The notes under the pieces were generated by a model that did no database searches, was not told where the DNA came from, and saw only the letters and a program-made list of their open reading frames with translations. A stretch of DNA of 64,000 bases from Brachyhypopomus gauderio (taxonomy: Eukaryota > Chordata > Actinopteri > Gymnotiformes > Hypopomidae): positions 2,011,749-2,075,748 of the forward strand of contig NW_027506877.1 in NCBI RefSeq assembly GCF_052324685.1, given 5' to 3'. Numbering within the stretch: the first letter of the stretch is position 1; every line of letters starts with the position of its first letter. A program made the position numbers and the translations under genes. Shown one piece after another: positions 24,546 through 37,135 of the stretch.

Positions 24546-27260
24546 CTAACAAATACATAAACAGAACAAACAGGTCAAGCTTCGAATAAGTTTGAAAGAT
24601 TATACTGTATATTAACAAATATCAATTATCTTTCTGAATATCTTTCTAAGTTTATGAAAATAAAATTAGTAGCGGAAATCCCAGACAGGCTTAATACGTG
24701 ATCAAATTAAATTATATTTTAAAATAAATGCATAACGAAAAGCTGACTAAATGACGCCGGACCACTAAGCCTATTTGAAGATGATAAATATTCAAGTCGT
24801 AATTTATCATTATAAATACGTTTGTGTCATTGCAGAATGATCACTCGCTTGAGTCTGACTGGCAAAGGGGAACAGAAAGAACAGGCCATCTAGTGGCTTA
24901 CAAAAAGAAAATGACAGACCATACTGTTAAAGGTTTGAAATGTAACATACCAATACCACAGGATGGTATCCTTATTATTCTTGCATTTAAGTTATATTGG
25001 GGGTTTATTTTTTATCTCATGTTCTTACCTTTTATTAGCTGAAATTGACATTCACTGAAATTCTATTTATCAGCTTCAACGTTTCATCTTTCATCCATCT
25101 TTCTCACGCTAATTCAGAGCAGTTTAAACTATTCCAGTCACCACGTTCTGCGTTTCAGAACGACTAAGTAAGTAGTAAAAATGGTGCTCATGTTTTTATT
25201 CCTTATAGGCATTTAGTTAATTCACATAGGAAGAACAGCTGTACACAGCTTTCAGGTTATAATGCCCCCCACCCCCAATTAATACTCAGAAAAACGGTGA
25301 TTGTTTTCTTTTGAATACTGAAGTTAAAATTGGGACTATGTTCCGATAGAGACATACTGTTATGGTTAGGATTATATTTAAAAAAAACATAGTACCCAGC
25401 AATACAGTTGAATGTGTGTGCCTTTGCAAAGCTACCTTTGGTCTCTATAATAAAAGAAAAGGCCAAGCTTCACTTCACCAATGTCTAAACCCTTGACAAT
25501 TTTAGACAAACAGCAAGGGTTAGGATTTTGCTTTAAGCAACAATTTGCATAATTATTTCTGGTAGGATAGAGCCCACACACTCCTATGACTTGGTGCCCA
25601 GCATGTAAAAATGCTTTTGATGTGCCCTCTTAGTAAATGTTAATGACCAGACAGGAAAGGCTGAGTAATCAGAGAAGTCCGTTTGGGAACAGAAAGAGGT
25701 GGAGTGAGAAAAGAAAAAGGTGGAGTGGGGGGTGGCGGAGGCTCGCTACATCCTTGCTGTGAGCCAAGATTGAGATCTGACTGATGCTTTGACAAAATAA
25801 AATATGAACCTTTTCAATTCAGTCATTCAGTAAAGGAACACTGTTTTTGGTGTTAATATTGTAATTTTGCATCTTTACACCACTACAATGGATTTGAAAT
25901 GAGGCAATCAAGATGCAATTGAAGAGTAGAGATTTAGCTGTTGTTCAAGGGCTTTAACATATTGTGTTAATTATTTAGGAGCTACAGGCGGTTTTTGCTG
26001 ACAGAAGTAGGAAGATGAATTCTTGAGTATTAAAGGTTGTTCAGATCCAGTCATACAGAAAGATAATAACCCAAAGCGTACAGCAAAAGCAACCAAAGAG
26101 CTTCTTAAGGCAAAGGGCATTCTATTTCTTAAATGGCAGTCTGTCACCTGACCTCAACATAATTGAACATTCTTTCCACTTTCTCAAGACAAAACTATAG
26201 GCAGAAAGAACCACAAAGGAACAGGAGCAGAAGACGGCTGCTGTAAAGGTCTGCCAAAGCGTCTCAAGGCAGGAACCTCAGCATTTGGTGATGACTGTGG
26301 ATTCCAGGTTTCAGATAGTCATTGACTGCAAAAGATTTGCATCCATGTATTAAAAGTAGTCTTTGTATTTATAGTCGTTAGTTTGTCCAGTTGTGTTTGA
26401 GCCTGTGAAAGTGGAGGGACTGTGCAATTCCTTAACAGTTGATGTGATGTTTTCGTAAAAACCCCCTCTAACTACAGCTGGACATCTATACTTCAGTTAC
26501 ATCTTAATCCCTTCATTTCACATTTGTTGTAATTGTGTACAGCAGCAAAATTATGAAGATTGTGTCTTCATTTGTCACTGTCTAAATACTTATGGACCGA
26601 ACCGAATGTGAGCACACACTCCTCTGTTGTGTGAGCTGGCAAATGTACAGGATCAACTGTTATTGGGAGAGCAGTGGGCATGCGGGCCAATTAACATTTG
26701 AGTCACTTCTTGTCATTAGCAGGTTTCTGCAACAAGGACCTCATGTGGAGAGCAAGACATGCAAATGCTTTGCACTTAATCACAAGTGACACACTCCTGG
26801 CTTTAACGGAGTTCTGTGTCAGTTCATTCTTTCACTTACCAGCTATTATCACTGCTAGGATGTGCTTAATGATGCAGGTTCATAGGATTTCTGTCTGCGA
26901 GTGACTTATGAGCATCTCTTTAGAAATTCGCAGATGAAAGATGATGTGTTTCAAAGATATGGAGGATGTTGTTGGCTCAGAAGAGGCATTAGATTGGTAC
27001 GACGCATGCCATGACGCAAAGATGACACATCCATGTGACCTTATCAGAGATTTTCCCTACTGAGATATCCACCCCAACACACCCTGACTTTCATTTCAGC
27101 ATACACAAACACCTACCCAGCTTTCTGTCATGCACAAATGCACACAAACACACCCAAACTAACAACACCTAGTATACATAACCACGACCACCGCACTACG
27201 TCCGTCCTCTTACGTGTTCCCATCCTCGACCAATAGCATCTGTCAAACACCCACCTATAT
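24546..27260. other. Intergenic stretch between mettl3 and the somatostatin gene
   Basis: No coding exon was recognised on either strand. It is AT-rich. A Tc1/mariner relic occupies about 25795-26603. Regulatory sequence for the divergent mettl3 and somatostatin genes must lie at its two ends. Confidence 0.6.
25795..26603 (+). mobile_element. Tc1/mariner DNA transposon relic, internally deleted
   Basis: A central stretch near 26065-26170 translates brokenly as DNNPKRTAKATKELLKAKGI then FLKWQS, the Tc1 transposase block that usually reads HTAK...PDLNPIE. The right end has the common teleost Tc1 terminal phrase 'gtctaaatacttatggacc' at 26579-26597. The left side near 25870-25920 ('accactacaatggatttgaaatgaggcaatcaag') is the degenerate inverse of the right arm near 26490-26560, so long inverted repeats are present. 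At about 0.8 kb it is half the usual 1.6 kb, with the first half of the transposase missing and stops in the rest. It is old and inactive. Confidence 0.8.
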
Positions 27261-27265
27261 TGGAC

Positions 27266-27275
27266 TTATATATAA
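27266..27275 (+). promoter_or_regulatory. TATA box of the somatostatin-family gene
   Basis: TATATATAAC lies about 90 bases before the start codon, which places transcription start near 27295-27300. Somatostatin genes are TATA-driven. I did not find a perfect cAMP response element (TGACGTCA) in the preceding few hundred bases. Confidence 0.65.
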
Positions 27276-27358
27276 CCTTTCGCTGCCGGCCAGCCACTTC
27301 AGTCAGTTATCTATCGGCCAGGTGAGGTTACAGGTGTGTTTGTGCCACATACAACAGG

Positions 27359-28250
27359 ATGCGTTCTTACTTGCAGGTGGTGATGCTGACTCTGTCCCTC
27401 CTTGTTTTGGGGAGTAGCATCAGTGCAGCACCCAGACAAAGAGAAATGCTGGCCCCGCTGTTCCAGAAGGAAGCAGACATCAGAGGGAGTGAGGTGAGAA
27501 TTGTGTTTTGTTTAATTTAGTCATTTTCTTTATGATGGCATTTGCATATGTTTGCTGCTTGGTTTATTAAGAAAAAGTAAATGCACTGAAAATGCAACTG
27601 GGCTGATTTTTTTAAAGCAATAAAACTTGGATCTTGATTTCCCCCAATAAATTTCATATGTGAAATTATGTTTTCCTTTCAGATGTGATATTAAAGACAT
27701 GCCTTTTGTGTCCGTTGTCACATGTACAACTTAAAGTTAATGAATTCTCATTAACGTGTTTAATATGTTATATAACAAACCAATCTATATAAATTATACA
27801 ATTATAAATGATAACATTTAATGTTTCATTTAATGTTATGTTTCAATTAACAAATCAACACCTTGTAATCAACATCTTGTAATAAAAACTTTTTTGGTTA
27901 TACACCAATTATTATATAAACTTATATAAACATGTACTGACTTGTTGCAATAATATACATATTCTAGAAAATTAGCTGACAATGCCTAAAGCAGTCTATA
28001 CTGTACATTTTAGGCTTTGTCGTCTCATTCAATCAATAGAAAACCAATCCGTTTGTCTTCTTAGGACATATCGCGCGATGTCCTGCTGAAGATTCTTTCT
28101 GAGCTGGCGGTTCCGCGCGAGAGCGACGTGCTCTCTGTGGAAGACGGGCTGGATCTGCGGAACGAGGTCGTACGACAGCTTCCCTTATCGCAGCGAGAAC
28201 GGAAAGCCGGATGCCGGAATTTTTTCTGGAAGACGTTCACCTCCTGTTAG
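27359..28250 (+). CDS. Somatostatin-family prohormone (Arg-4 somatostatin-14)
   Basis: Two coding exons, 27359-27493 and 28065-28250, join in phase 0 and give 106 residues. The protein is a secreted hormone precursor. A signal peptide (MRSYLQVVMLTLSLLVLG, cleaved near residue 24-25) is followed by a short propeptide with the family phrase LLKILSELAVP. A basic cleavage site RERK then leads to the last 14 residues, AGCRNFFWKTFTSC. This is somatostatin-14 with arginine for lysine at position 4; the FWKT receptor-binding core and the two disulphide cysteines are intact. The single intron inside the propeptide is the family's usual structure. Teleosts have several somatostatin genes (sst1 to sst6). 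Its place beside mettl3 and trip6, and the changed residue, argue against sst1; sst5 or sst6 are candidates but I cannot decide without a tree. Confidence 0.93.
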
Positions 28251-28545
28251 CTAGACCGTAGCACGATGTATTTTCGTCTATCGTTCAGCCCTTGCCTTCA
28301 ACATTTTTTTTAGAACGAGTTAGATAGGACTTTTGTGTTTTTATTCTCTAGCATATATTGGGCACTACGATTTCTGTAAATGTTGGCGGTCCTTTTTATA
28401 GGAGTGAATTAATTATTTTAGTGTTAGCTCTGCCAACTCACACTTATGGAAGTGTATTTGAAAAGGCTAATATATATTTATTAGCAAACAGTGCGCTGTA
28501 TCTGTGGTTGTATTGGAGTGCCGTTGTTACTTCAAATGGACTTCA

Positions 28546-28551
28546 AATAAA
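28546..28551 (+). terminator. Polyadenylation signal of the somatostatin-family gene
   Basis: AATAAA about 300 bases after the stop codon is a plausible 3' end for a short prohormone mRNA. Confidence 0.55.
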
Positions 28552-28725
28552 CATGATGGTATGAACTTCCCCAGACTTATCTAGTTAATATTTAAAGCTA
28601 AAGCTGTGATTAAATTTCAAACATTCAGCTCATGTTGGAAAGCTGACGATGTTGCAAGTGAATAAAAATCTCACCGTTAAAAGACAATCAATTGGAATAT
28701 TTGCTATACATCTACAGGCACAATA

Positions 28726-28771
<46 letters not shown>

Positions 28772-31005
28772 GCTTGTGGGAATTTAGGCTACCCCTGGAA
28801 TCACGATCACAGAATAGCACGTACACCCTCCTTTACACCAACTGGTCTTCATTAGGCATGTGTGCCAATTTTACAATTCATCAATTGCAATAAAACAATA
28901 TTATGTTCCAAAGCAATAAGAACTGATGTTATTATCCATTAGCAAGGCTAAAACTGCAGGATCATTATTACACAGTGGCATAGGAAAAAAAAGTAGGCTA
29001 CAAAAACACCCACAGAGTAATGAAAGTGTCTCGCATTACACCTGAGGGAGTAAGTAGATCCTCAGTAACAGAGGAATCCAAAGTGTAGGCAGAACATGTC
29101 AATAACAGAAAAAAAACATTGAGCACAAATTTCTAAATCAATAAATAATAACAACAAAAAAACCTTTTCGCCCAAAAATGTTTTTAGTTTTCCCCCATAT
29201 GAACAGTGTATATTAGTACTAGTCTTTTCACTCACTCTGCAGACTCATACATTTCAGTTGCAGTGTCAAAGTTGTAGCCCTATAGATTATTTAAACAGAC
29301 CTATAGGTTATTTATGACAGATAATGAGTTTCAATCATACCCAAAATAAAACAGCACAAGAAAAAAGAAACAACAAAAAAAAAAACCCCTGAACATCTCG
29401 ATCAACACTTTTGTAACATTAAAGGCATACTGGGAGGGAAACAAGACCACCAGTAATAAAGGGAGTGGTGAGAAAAGACCCGCTACACCCTTCTCTACGC
29501 TGGATAAACAAAGCAAACGGGATCCTACTACCAACCTGCAATATATTGGTTGAGGAGTGAAGGAACAGCCAGCATTAACTTTTTTTTTTTTTTTTTACAA
29601 ACATTCAATTATCTTCTGCATGTAAATACTCATATAACATACAATCATAAATCAAAATGTGCCATGTTGTTTTAATGCTGGACCACACTTTGTATATACC
29701 CAATTTCTCAGATGGTCCAAAATGAAAGTTCAAATTACTCTTTCCCTTAATTTCCGTGGTAACTGAGCTCTAGGACGTCTACCTCTGTATCGTTCCACTT
29801 ACTACAGCAAAATCTTAACATTTCCCTCACTATATACTACAGGTCACCGTCAAATCCTTTTCCTCAGAGCAAGTTTACATCATGATCACATCATGTTACA
29901 TCATATTACATCATGATCACATCACCCTGCATGATCTAAACGAGGGCACTCATATGCACTACGTTTCACACACTCGTATCTTACACACAACTCCTTCATT
30001 TAGCCGTGTTCGAACACGGCACACTCGTAAGATGATGGTCAAGGTTAGGACTTTGTTAGAAGCTAATCTCACATACACAAAGAACCTGACCAAGAACACA
30101 TCCACTTCTTTTCAGCACAGTGATCACAGCATAAAGAGAAAATGCTGGCATTAATATATCTAACCACCATAATTATCAAGCATCAAGGTTAAGTCTTAGG
30201 TACGCAGAAATGGTTGCGATATCTATTGAGGATAATGGCAAAGCTAAGTGTAACAATTATTCAATCACTGATATGTTGAACATGTCCTGCTGATCCCAAC
30301 AGGGTACGTCAGACATTAGTGTTCACAAATAACAGGCACTCTGTTGAGAGCAGCGAATCTAAGGGGATAATTTTTTATAACTGAGTGAGCAAAACATTAC
30401 GTGAAGCCTAAAGATTCCAGAACAGTCGATGAACCCACTACTGACAAATATCTGAATTAACGGATGTGCAGAATAAAGTCAAAAGACAATAAACAGAACG
30501 ATGCAGCTCCTTATTTCAATGACTACTGTTTTGATTTTAAAATTCAAGATTCAAGACAAAATCAATAAAGGTCTGTAATACAGATTTTGAGCAGTAGTGA
30601 GTCTTTGCTATAATGTACAAATGTACCCTGATGAAGCCCTAACCCTGTATAGTGAGCAACACACATGAACTAACAGCTATGCATGTGTGTAAACCCACAC
30701 AGGCATGCGCGTGCACACACAAACACACACCCCCTCCCACAATTTCCACCCAGGACACTTCAAGATGAATTTATATCCACCGTCCAACTCCCCATCTGTT
30801 TCATGACAGAGGAGAATACTATCTGACCATTTAAAACGGCACATGTAAAAAGATTTCAATCTTATTCATGGCTCTTTTTAATTATAACCCTGAGAATGAG
30901 AAATTCAGCTGTCCTTTATATGATTTGCTTTATATAATGTTAGGAAATATAGGGTAGTTTGACAATGGCAGAGCATCTGTATGAATAACCCTTACAGCAA
31001 ACAGC

Positions 31006-31036
<31 letters not shown>

Positions 31037-31093
31037 ACCACACGGGATAAGAGGGTGCGGAAAAGGGGGGTGAAACATGACAGGAGGAGACCG
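28552..31093. other. Intergenic stretch between the somatostatin gene and trip6
   Basis: No coding exon was recognised. It holds a (TG)n tract at about 28729-28768, a T run at 29580-29596, a small direct repeat of 'acatcatgatcacatca' near 29880-29926, and a C run of about 30 bases at 31004-31034. Its right part should include the trip6 3' untranslated region. Confidence 0.6.
31004..31034. repeat. C homopolymer run after the trip6 stop codon
   Basis: About 31 C lie 60 bases downstream of the trip6 stop on its strand, where they read as a G run in the 3' untranslated region. The length is likely unreliable in short-read data. Confidence 0.8.
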
Positions 31094-34000
31094 TTAGCAG
31101 TCAGTGGAGATTTTGGCTGAGAGGTCTTGGATTCGCCGAGCGCTGCAGGTCTTGCACAGAATATGGCCATCCAGAGGGTAGCATCCCCGGCCCTCTCCCT
31201 CAGACGAGAGAAGTAAGCCACACTCCTGAAATAAACCCAGAGATGCCCAGAGATGTTTCACTGCTTGTTGACATGCCTTTGGAAGGCGTGCATGTAACTC
31301 AGCTAGCGTGTAAGCTTTCGTAGAGTAAAAGAAGCACAGATCTCACCAAGAACTTCATCGGCGGTTTGTATGGGCGTACCTCACAAACGTAGCAGTTGAC
31401 ATGGAAACTGCGATCCAGAGCCACGATCCTCACAGTCTCCTCCTGGCCGGCCTCAGGCATGATGGGCTGGGCGCAAACAGAGCAACGTGGGGCAAACTTC
31501 CTGCCCACACAGGAAGTAGAGAAAGTGTTTAGAACTGTTTTTAAACACCCTGTCATACAAGCTTACCCTTCTTGATCTAAACAGGTGTAAAAGATACTTG
31601 CAACTTGCATTACAATCCCACTAAAACATCTCTCATTGGGTCTACATATACTCAACTATAACTAAAAGGAATCTGTGCTCTTCATAAATGTGATTTTTTG
31701 TTAAAAGCACCTTCGTTTTCTACTCAAACCCACAGAACCCTAAACCTTCAGAGCCACCGCGGTCACCTGTGGAAGTCCTCGATGCAGTGGATCTGCGAGG
31801 TGGCGTCCACGGTGAAGGGCACCCCATCCAGGCAGCAGCCACACACCACGCAGGTGAAGCAGCGCGGGTGGTAGGCCTTCCCCATCGCACGCAGGATACG
31901 GTCCAGGATGGGGCTGGAGCACTTAGAGCAGCGCTCCAGCGTGCTCTGCAGACGCACGCGAAGAAACGAGGAAGGGCACCAAGAGAGTCACTAACGAGAC
32001 TGTACGTGGTCATTAGAAACTATGACAGAAATTAATGTAAAACGCTGTAAAAGTTATACCGGAAAACAGCACAACGGAAAGGAAAAGAAAGTAAGGGACA
32101 TAAGAAAGCAACACAAAAACAAACAAACAAAGGTCAGCCAGGAGACTCACGATGTAACAGCTCTCACAGTAGCTCTTCTTGTCCAGTGCATAGAAAGGCT
32201 GGCCTCTGAGACAGGCATGGCACGTGATGCACGTGAAACACTCCACGTGGAACACTTGCTCCATCGCAATGCAGCCACTACCATCACCTACTACATTATC
32301 CCCACACCTCGCACAGCGGCCTGACGGAGGGGGAGGAACAAGAGCCTTTAATTAAACACTCTGCTCCTCATGAGCAAGTTTATGTTTTTGTGACTGAAGT
32401 AACAAACATTTTTTTTAAGGGTGTGAAAGACACTCACCAAAATATTCCTCTGTGGGGGGATGATTCATGTCATACACCAACTTCTTAGTGAGCCGATCTA
32501 ATTCCTCTTCTGGTCTCGACACTGGCCCCTGGTGGTCAAACACACCAAAAGCAACAATGAGCTAGCAAATTTTAACAAACAGTATTCTGGCGCTTTTATA
32601 TTCAACTCATCAGATTCTAATTACACTACAAAGACTACCCTAGATCATAATACAACTCAGATACCTGAGCATGGATGTCTAACCTGTGATTATGGTTGTC
32701 TGCTGTCTTTTGTGTGATATGAACGAACAAAAAGATCCTTATTAAATAATGTCTTCAGAGAGTTAACGTAAAGCACAATGAAAAGCATCTCATCTTCTGG
32801 GGATACCTCACCTTACTCGGCTGGTATGTTGCCCCCTGTTCTTGCCCTTTTTTCCCAGGCAGTCCCTGAATCCTGGATGGTGCCTGGACTCCCACCGAAG
32901 GGCCCTTATATGCCGCTGGATCTCCATGGGCCTCCTGGGCTGGAGGTGGTGGTGGCGGGTACCACCCCTGCGCTTCTGGGTAATGTGGGTGATCTTGTGG
33001 GGCAGGGCGGGAGGCATGCTGGCGGGGAGGGGGTGGGGTATAGGCCTGCTCCGCCCGTCGTCCGCTCTGGGAGTAGGTGACAGGCTGGGCGGTCTTAACC
33101 TGGACGCTGAAGCGCGGGCCGGTCGGCGTGGAGGCAGTGGTGTATGAGGCAGGCACCGGCTGAGGGTACGGTTTGTAGCCAGAGGACGGGGGCGCGTAGC
33201 TGTAATCAGGCTGGGGAGTGGAGGCGAAATGTGCAGCAGGATGGTACTGACTCTGGGGGTGAGGGGGGTAGCCCATGGTGGGTCTGGACTGGGACGACGG
33301 CCCCGTCTGGGTCAAGGAGGAGGGCTTGTAGCGTTCGCTGGTGAGGTGCTTGTTGTAAGGCACGTTGTCATACAGCTATGACAAGACAAGAATGAGCAGC
33401 TCATCAGAAATTCACTCTCAAGAGACTTTACATCTGTTCATTCATGTACCTCAGCTTCTTAGCCCACAAACATGACATTTGAAAACATTAAATTACAAAT
33501 GCCACAACAGAGTAATGAACAACAATGGTCATATTATTCCAACGCAAGTGAAGACTATAACCTCGTTATACCGCACTTCTACTCTTCTATATATTTTTGT
33601 CCAGTTTTGCTCTCCCTAGTCATTATATACTCAAAAGATTATAAAGCAACATGCAAGTTTTCAGAGCCAACATGGGGGAAAAAGGTTATCCTTAAGAGAG
33701 TTTCTAGAGCACCTGTGCGCTTGAGTTCGAAGGGTGACTGTCCAGGTCAGCCAGCATGCAGGTCAGAGAGTCTATCTCTGCATCAATGCTCGAGAGGTGT
33801 TTATCAGAGCCACGAACCTGCCACAAGAACATGGGTGCAGGCGGTCAAACAAAGTGGACATGTTGCCAAATGGCCAGAAGCTGAACTCAGCAGGATACGT
33901 TCAATCACTCCTATTGTTGCTTTGTTTTATACCATCAGAACATAGGATGTATATATGGGAGCATGCAAAGGCTTTGGACCCACTTCCTTCATGGTTCTTT

Positions 34001-35129
34001 TTAATATACAGTTAAGTAAATATTAGTAGTAGTAATGATTTTCAGGACCCAGAAAGAATGTCTCCATCTAGCATGACCTTCCTACTCATGTTAAAAGAAC
34101 CGATTCGCTAAAATAAAACAAAACAGCAAGGTCAAACGTTCCCCCGAAATTCAACAGCAGAAGTCAATGACGTTCTTTCTAAAAGGCTGCGCCAACACCA
34201 AAACTCTGCAAGTTGAGGACGACTCACGTGTTGATCGTAGCCGGACATGTGTGGGTTCCAAGAGGGGTGCTCCTCTTTGGGCCCGTTCCCAGGGGGGTAG
34301 TAGTGCTCTCCTGATTTGGGGGAGAGTGGGTGGTACGGGGAGGCACCAGAATAGTCATCCTGAAGTTGGTGGTGCATACTGCCACCTAAATAACCACACA
34401 CACACACACACAACCAAAAAAGGACTTCGTTTTATAGCTGAGCACTTGCCACACTGCACGTCATTTTATCAGCCAGACATGTTCCTCCTCAGTTGACCCT
34501 CTGTTCAAGCCGTCATTGGATTATACATAATTGTTTGTAAAAAAAAAAAGTGTAAACCCTGAAGATCTCTGAGTGATACAACGGTAGGGGTTTTGTGTTC
34601 GTGATTTGCCTTTCACAGAAATGCTGGTAGGGACAAAGAACAGGAGACATACCAAACACACCAAGAAACATTTATAATCAAATCACTCAACTGTATAGAA
34701 CGTGTTAAAATACTCCTCCGAACATTATCTGGTGACAGCACATACTTCATCGTTTCCACGGGTTACATCGACACCAAAATATGATCCCCCGGAAGCAACA
34801 CAGCCATCACTGTTACTCTTGTTTACATTGTTATGGATTTAGTAAGGCTGTCGCCGACCCAAGTCTGCAGAAGTCTGGAAACGTACACAGGGCAAACGTA
34901 CGCTGGGCCTAAAAGCACTCTCACCTGGCGGTGCAGTGGCTATGTACCTTGCAGGTACACTGTTTCCACCTGTTGCTCCATTTTGATCATATACACCATA
35001 TTTGGGCCTCTGGTCAGGTGGGCCCTTTTTGGGCAGTCTGTAGAAGGCAGCCCCAGTGTGAGACATCTGCGCTGCAGGTCTCTCTGGGCTACCCAGAGTC
35101 CTCGGAGGCAGCCATGTAGGGCCAGACAT
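31094..35129 (-). CDS. trip6: trip6: thyroid receptor-interacting protein 6 (zyxin-family LIM adaptor)
   Basis: Nine coding exons on the - strand join in phase: 35129-34925, 34385-34228, 33817-33713, 33375-32812, 32528-32438, 32320-32151, 31945-31767, 31500-31380 and 31225-31094. They give 574 residues (human about 476). TRIP6 is a focal-adhesion and nuclear adaptor acting in Hippo, LPA and NF-kB signalling. [13 protein letters not shown] is the TRIP6 start. The proline-rich N-terminal half contains [12 protein letters not shown]-like text and a DAEIDSL motif. [21 protein letters not shown] leads into three LIM domains (about 377-430, 437-492, 497-560), all with their zinc ligands. [20 protein letters not shown] and [14 protein letters not shown] set it apart from LPP, zyxin and ajuba. 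The final TDC is a PDZ-binding end. The extra length lies mostly in the proline/tyrosine-rich exons 2 and 4. The ATG exon seems to start near 35144 after an acceptor, so an untranslated exon lies upstream. Confidence 0.97.
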
Positions 35130-36240
35130 AATGGGCTTCCACTAGCAAAGTAAAGCATGGTTTATGTTTTCTGGGTTCAGAGAATGAAAATGAACATTTT
35201 CTACAGCATTTTAAACTTGGCTAAAGGTTTGATAGTGATTACGAGCTTGTATTTTAAGTGGCTATGATTTGAGAAAGATAGAGAAACCAAGAACATGTTA
35301 TGTATGAGTACAATCCAAAAACGGATGATTATCCCTTTAGACCTAATCATTTATCTAATCCCTCACAAAATAAAAAAAACATCAACCAACATCATTGGTA
35401 CTAGGATGTAAGCAAGTGGTTACCCATGGAAACTAGAGGATGCTCCATTTTTGGTTTCCCATGGTAACTTATGGGTCCTACAACAACAGGCTCAATGTAA
35501 ATAATAAAAAAAAGCAGGAAAGGGGACCATTTTCAACTATAAGGGGAATTCCAGGGGTCCACAAGCAAAACAGTCTCAGTCTCTCTCTCCCTCACTCACT
35601 CACATTCACACACACACACACAATTCCCACAGGTGCAAAGTTCCTCCTGATCTCTAATGGCACAATAGCCATTGTCTTAAATATTTAGACCTGACCCTTT
35701 GTGTACAAACTTCTCTATGAGAATAATGTAGGAAATGTGTAATTATCGTTTTGTGTTGATCCATCTGGACAATCACAATGCACACCGCACAATGGTCAGT
35801 CAAGCACAAAATACTGGATAGTTCAACAACAAAGCTGACTTCAAATAAGATAGTTATTGGGGAAACGTGGCCTAACTTGCAATATAAAAACACCAGCAAC
35901 TGACACCTCTACATTCAATATCCGTGATAATATGTTTAATATGTTTTCTAAGACACCTGAAACGCAACAGCAAAGACGAACAGATCACTTGCGCTGCACA
36001 ATTCTGGCGATCAAACGTCTTTAAGTTTGCGTGACAGTGCCGACTTGGTGTATATCTGAACCCGTTGGGGCGCATACTCAAAGCCGAGGACTGCTGGGCC
36101 GTAATTCAGAAACTGCGGTGGCGAATTTGTGGGTTAGTGGGTTCCACAAGACGCCAGCAGATCATCTGTGCACTTTCCAAAACGTGTGGCAGAGAGAGCG
36201 ACTCTTTGGCGGAAGTGTGGTCTGCTGCTTCACCACGTAC

Positions 36241-36276
36241 GGGGTGGTGGTGGTGGTGGTGGTGGTGGTGGTGGGG
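36241..36276. repeat. (GGT)n trinucleotide repeat
   Basis: About eleven GGT units lie at the edge of the GC-rich block upstream of trip6. On the trip6 strand this reads (ACC)n. Confidence 0.85.
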
Positions 36277-36339
36277 TGGGGGAGCGCTGCAGTCTGCGGT
36301 CCCAAATCAGTCTCTTTAGAGAGGGTAAAAACTACTCGA

Positions 36340-37135
36340 TCTTCGCACCACAGCGAACCGAACCCGCTAGCTAACCCGAGGTACCGGGGACGCGGTCGGC
36401 CGTGCAGGAGAAATCGGGAACAGAGAGAGCGACGACGTCCGTACCTCTTCAAAACGATGTCTAATCCCAGCACGTCTTACAGCTGGACCGATCAGAGTCT
36501 CATCTGCGAAATGAAACACAGTTTAGGTTTGGCTTTTGAAACAAGCGACCACAACGCCGCCTCTGCTTTCCGTTACACCGGTCACCCAACTATAAATCTG
36601 GCAGCTAGATTAACATGTCAGCGAGTGGCGTAAAAGTCTGCGGCTCCAGCTTTTTCGTAACCGCACTTCTAGCACTCGTGTCGAACCAAAGCACGACATT
36701 TACACGATTTAAATGCAAACATTGGAAAAACAGCTGATCAACTTTCTCGCCGAACCACAACGGCGGTAGTTTAAGGTTACCGTTAAAGTTAGTTCGCCCG
36801 AATGCACACGCTACTAGCTGCACAACTAACGCCAGATATGCGCGGCTCCGTTTTTTCTCCACACCGCCCCTCGCGCTCACGGACGAACGGCCTTCGCTAT
36901 TTCTCCTCCATTTGGCGTGCAGCGGCGTAAAACGAACTTTTTTTTAGAGAAGGATACTTTCGCGTTCGGCGTGGGGTTTTAATTCCCGTGAAACCTACTT
37001 TTCCGTGGGTCCTACGTGCGACACAGGCCCCGCGGTGCAGGCGCGTGACGTAAGGTCGTTTCGGAGCGTGGAGACGCGAGGCGCTCGCGCTCTGTCGGCC
37101 AGCCCGGTCCCATATTGGAATGACAGATGGCGCGT
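36340..37135 (-). promoter_or_regulatory. CpG-rich promoter and untranslated first exon of trip6
   Basis: CpG density rises sharply here against AT-rich surroundings. A GAG/GTACGG donor on the - strand at 36445/36444 could end an untranslated first exon that splices to 35144. Near 37020-37135 are a CRE-like TGACGTAA, a CArG-like CCCATATTGG directly followed by GGAATG (the TEAD core), and GATGGC (the YY1 core). A 200-codon open frame on the + strand through this block is a by-product of its base composition. The promoter role is inferred from position and composition. Confidence 0.55.

Noticed and set aside
32755-33363. Frames on the + strand opposite trip6 exon 4
   Set aside because: Shadows of the proline-rich coding on the - strand; only the - strand frame has splice sites in phase and family similarity.
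36031-36633. 200-codon open frame on the + strand
   Set aside because: It runs through the CpG-rich trip6 promoter block and a (GGT)n repeat; GC-rich sequence has few stops and the peptide shows no domain.
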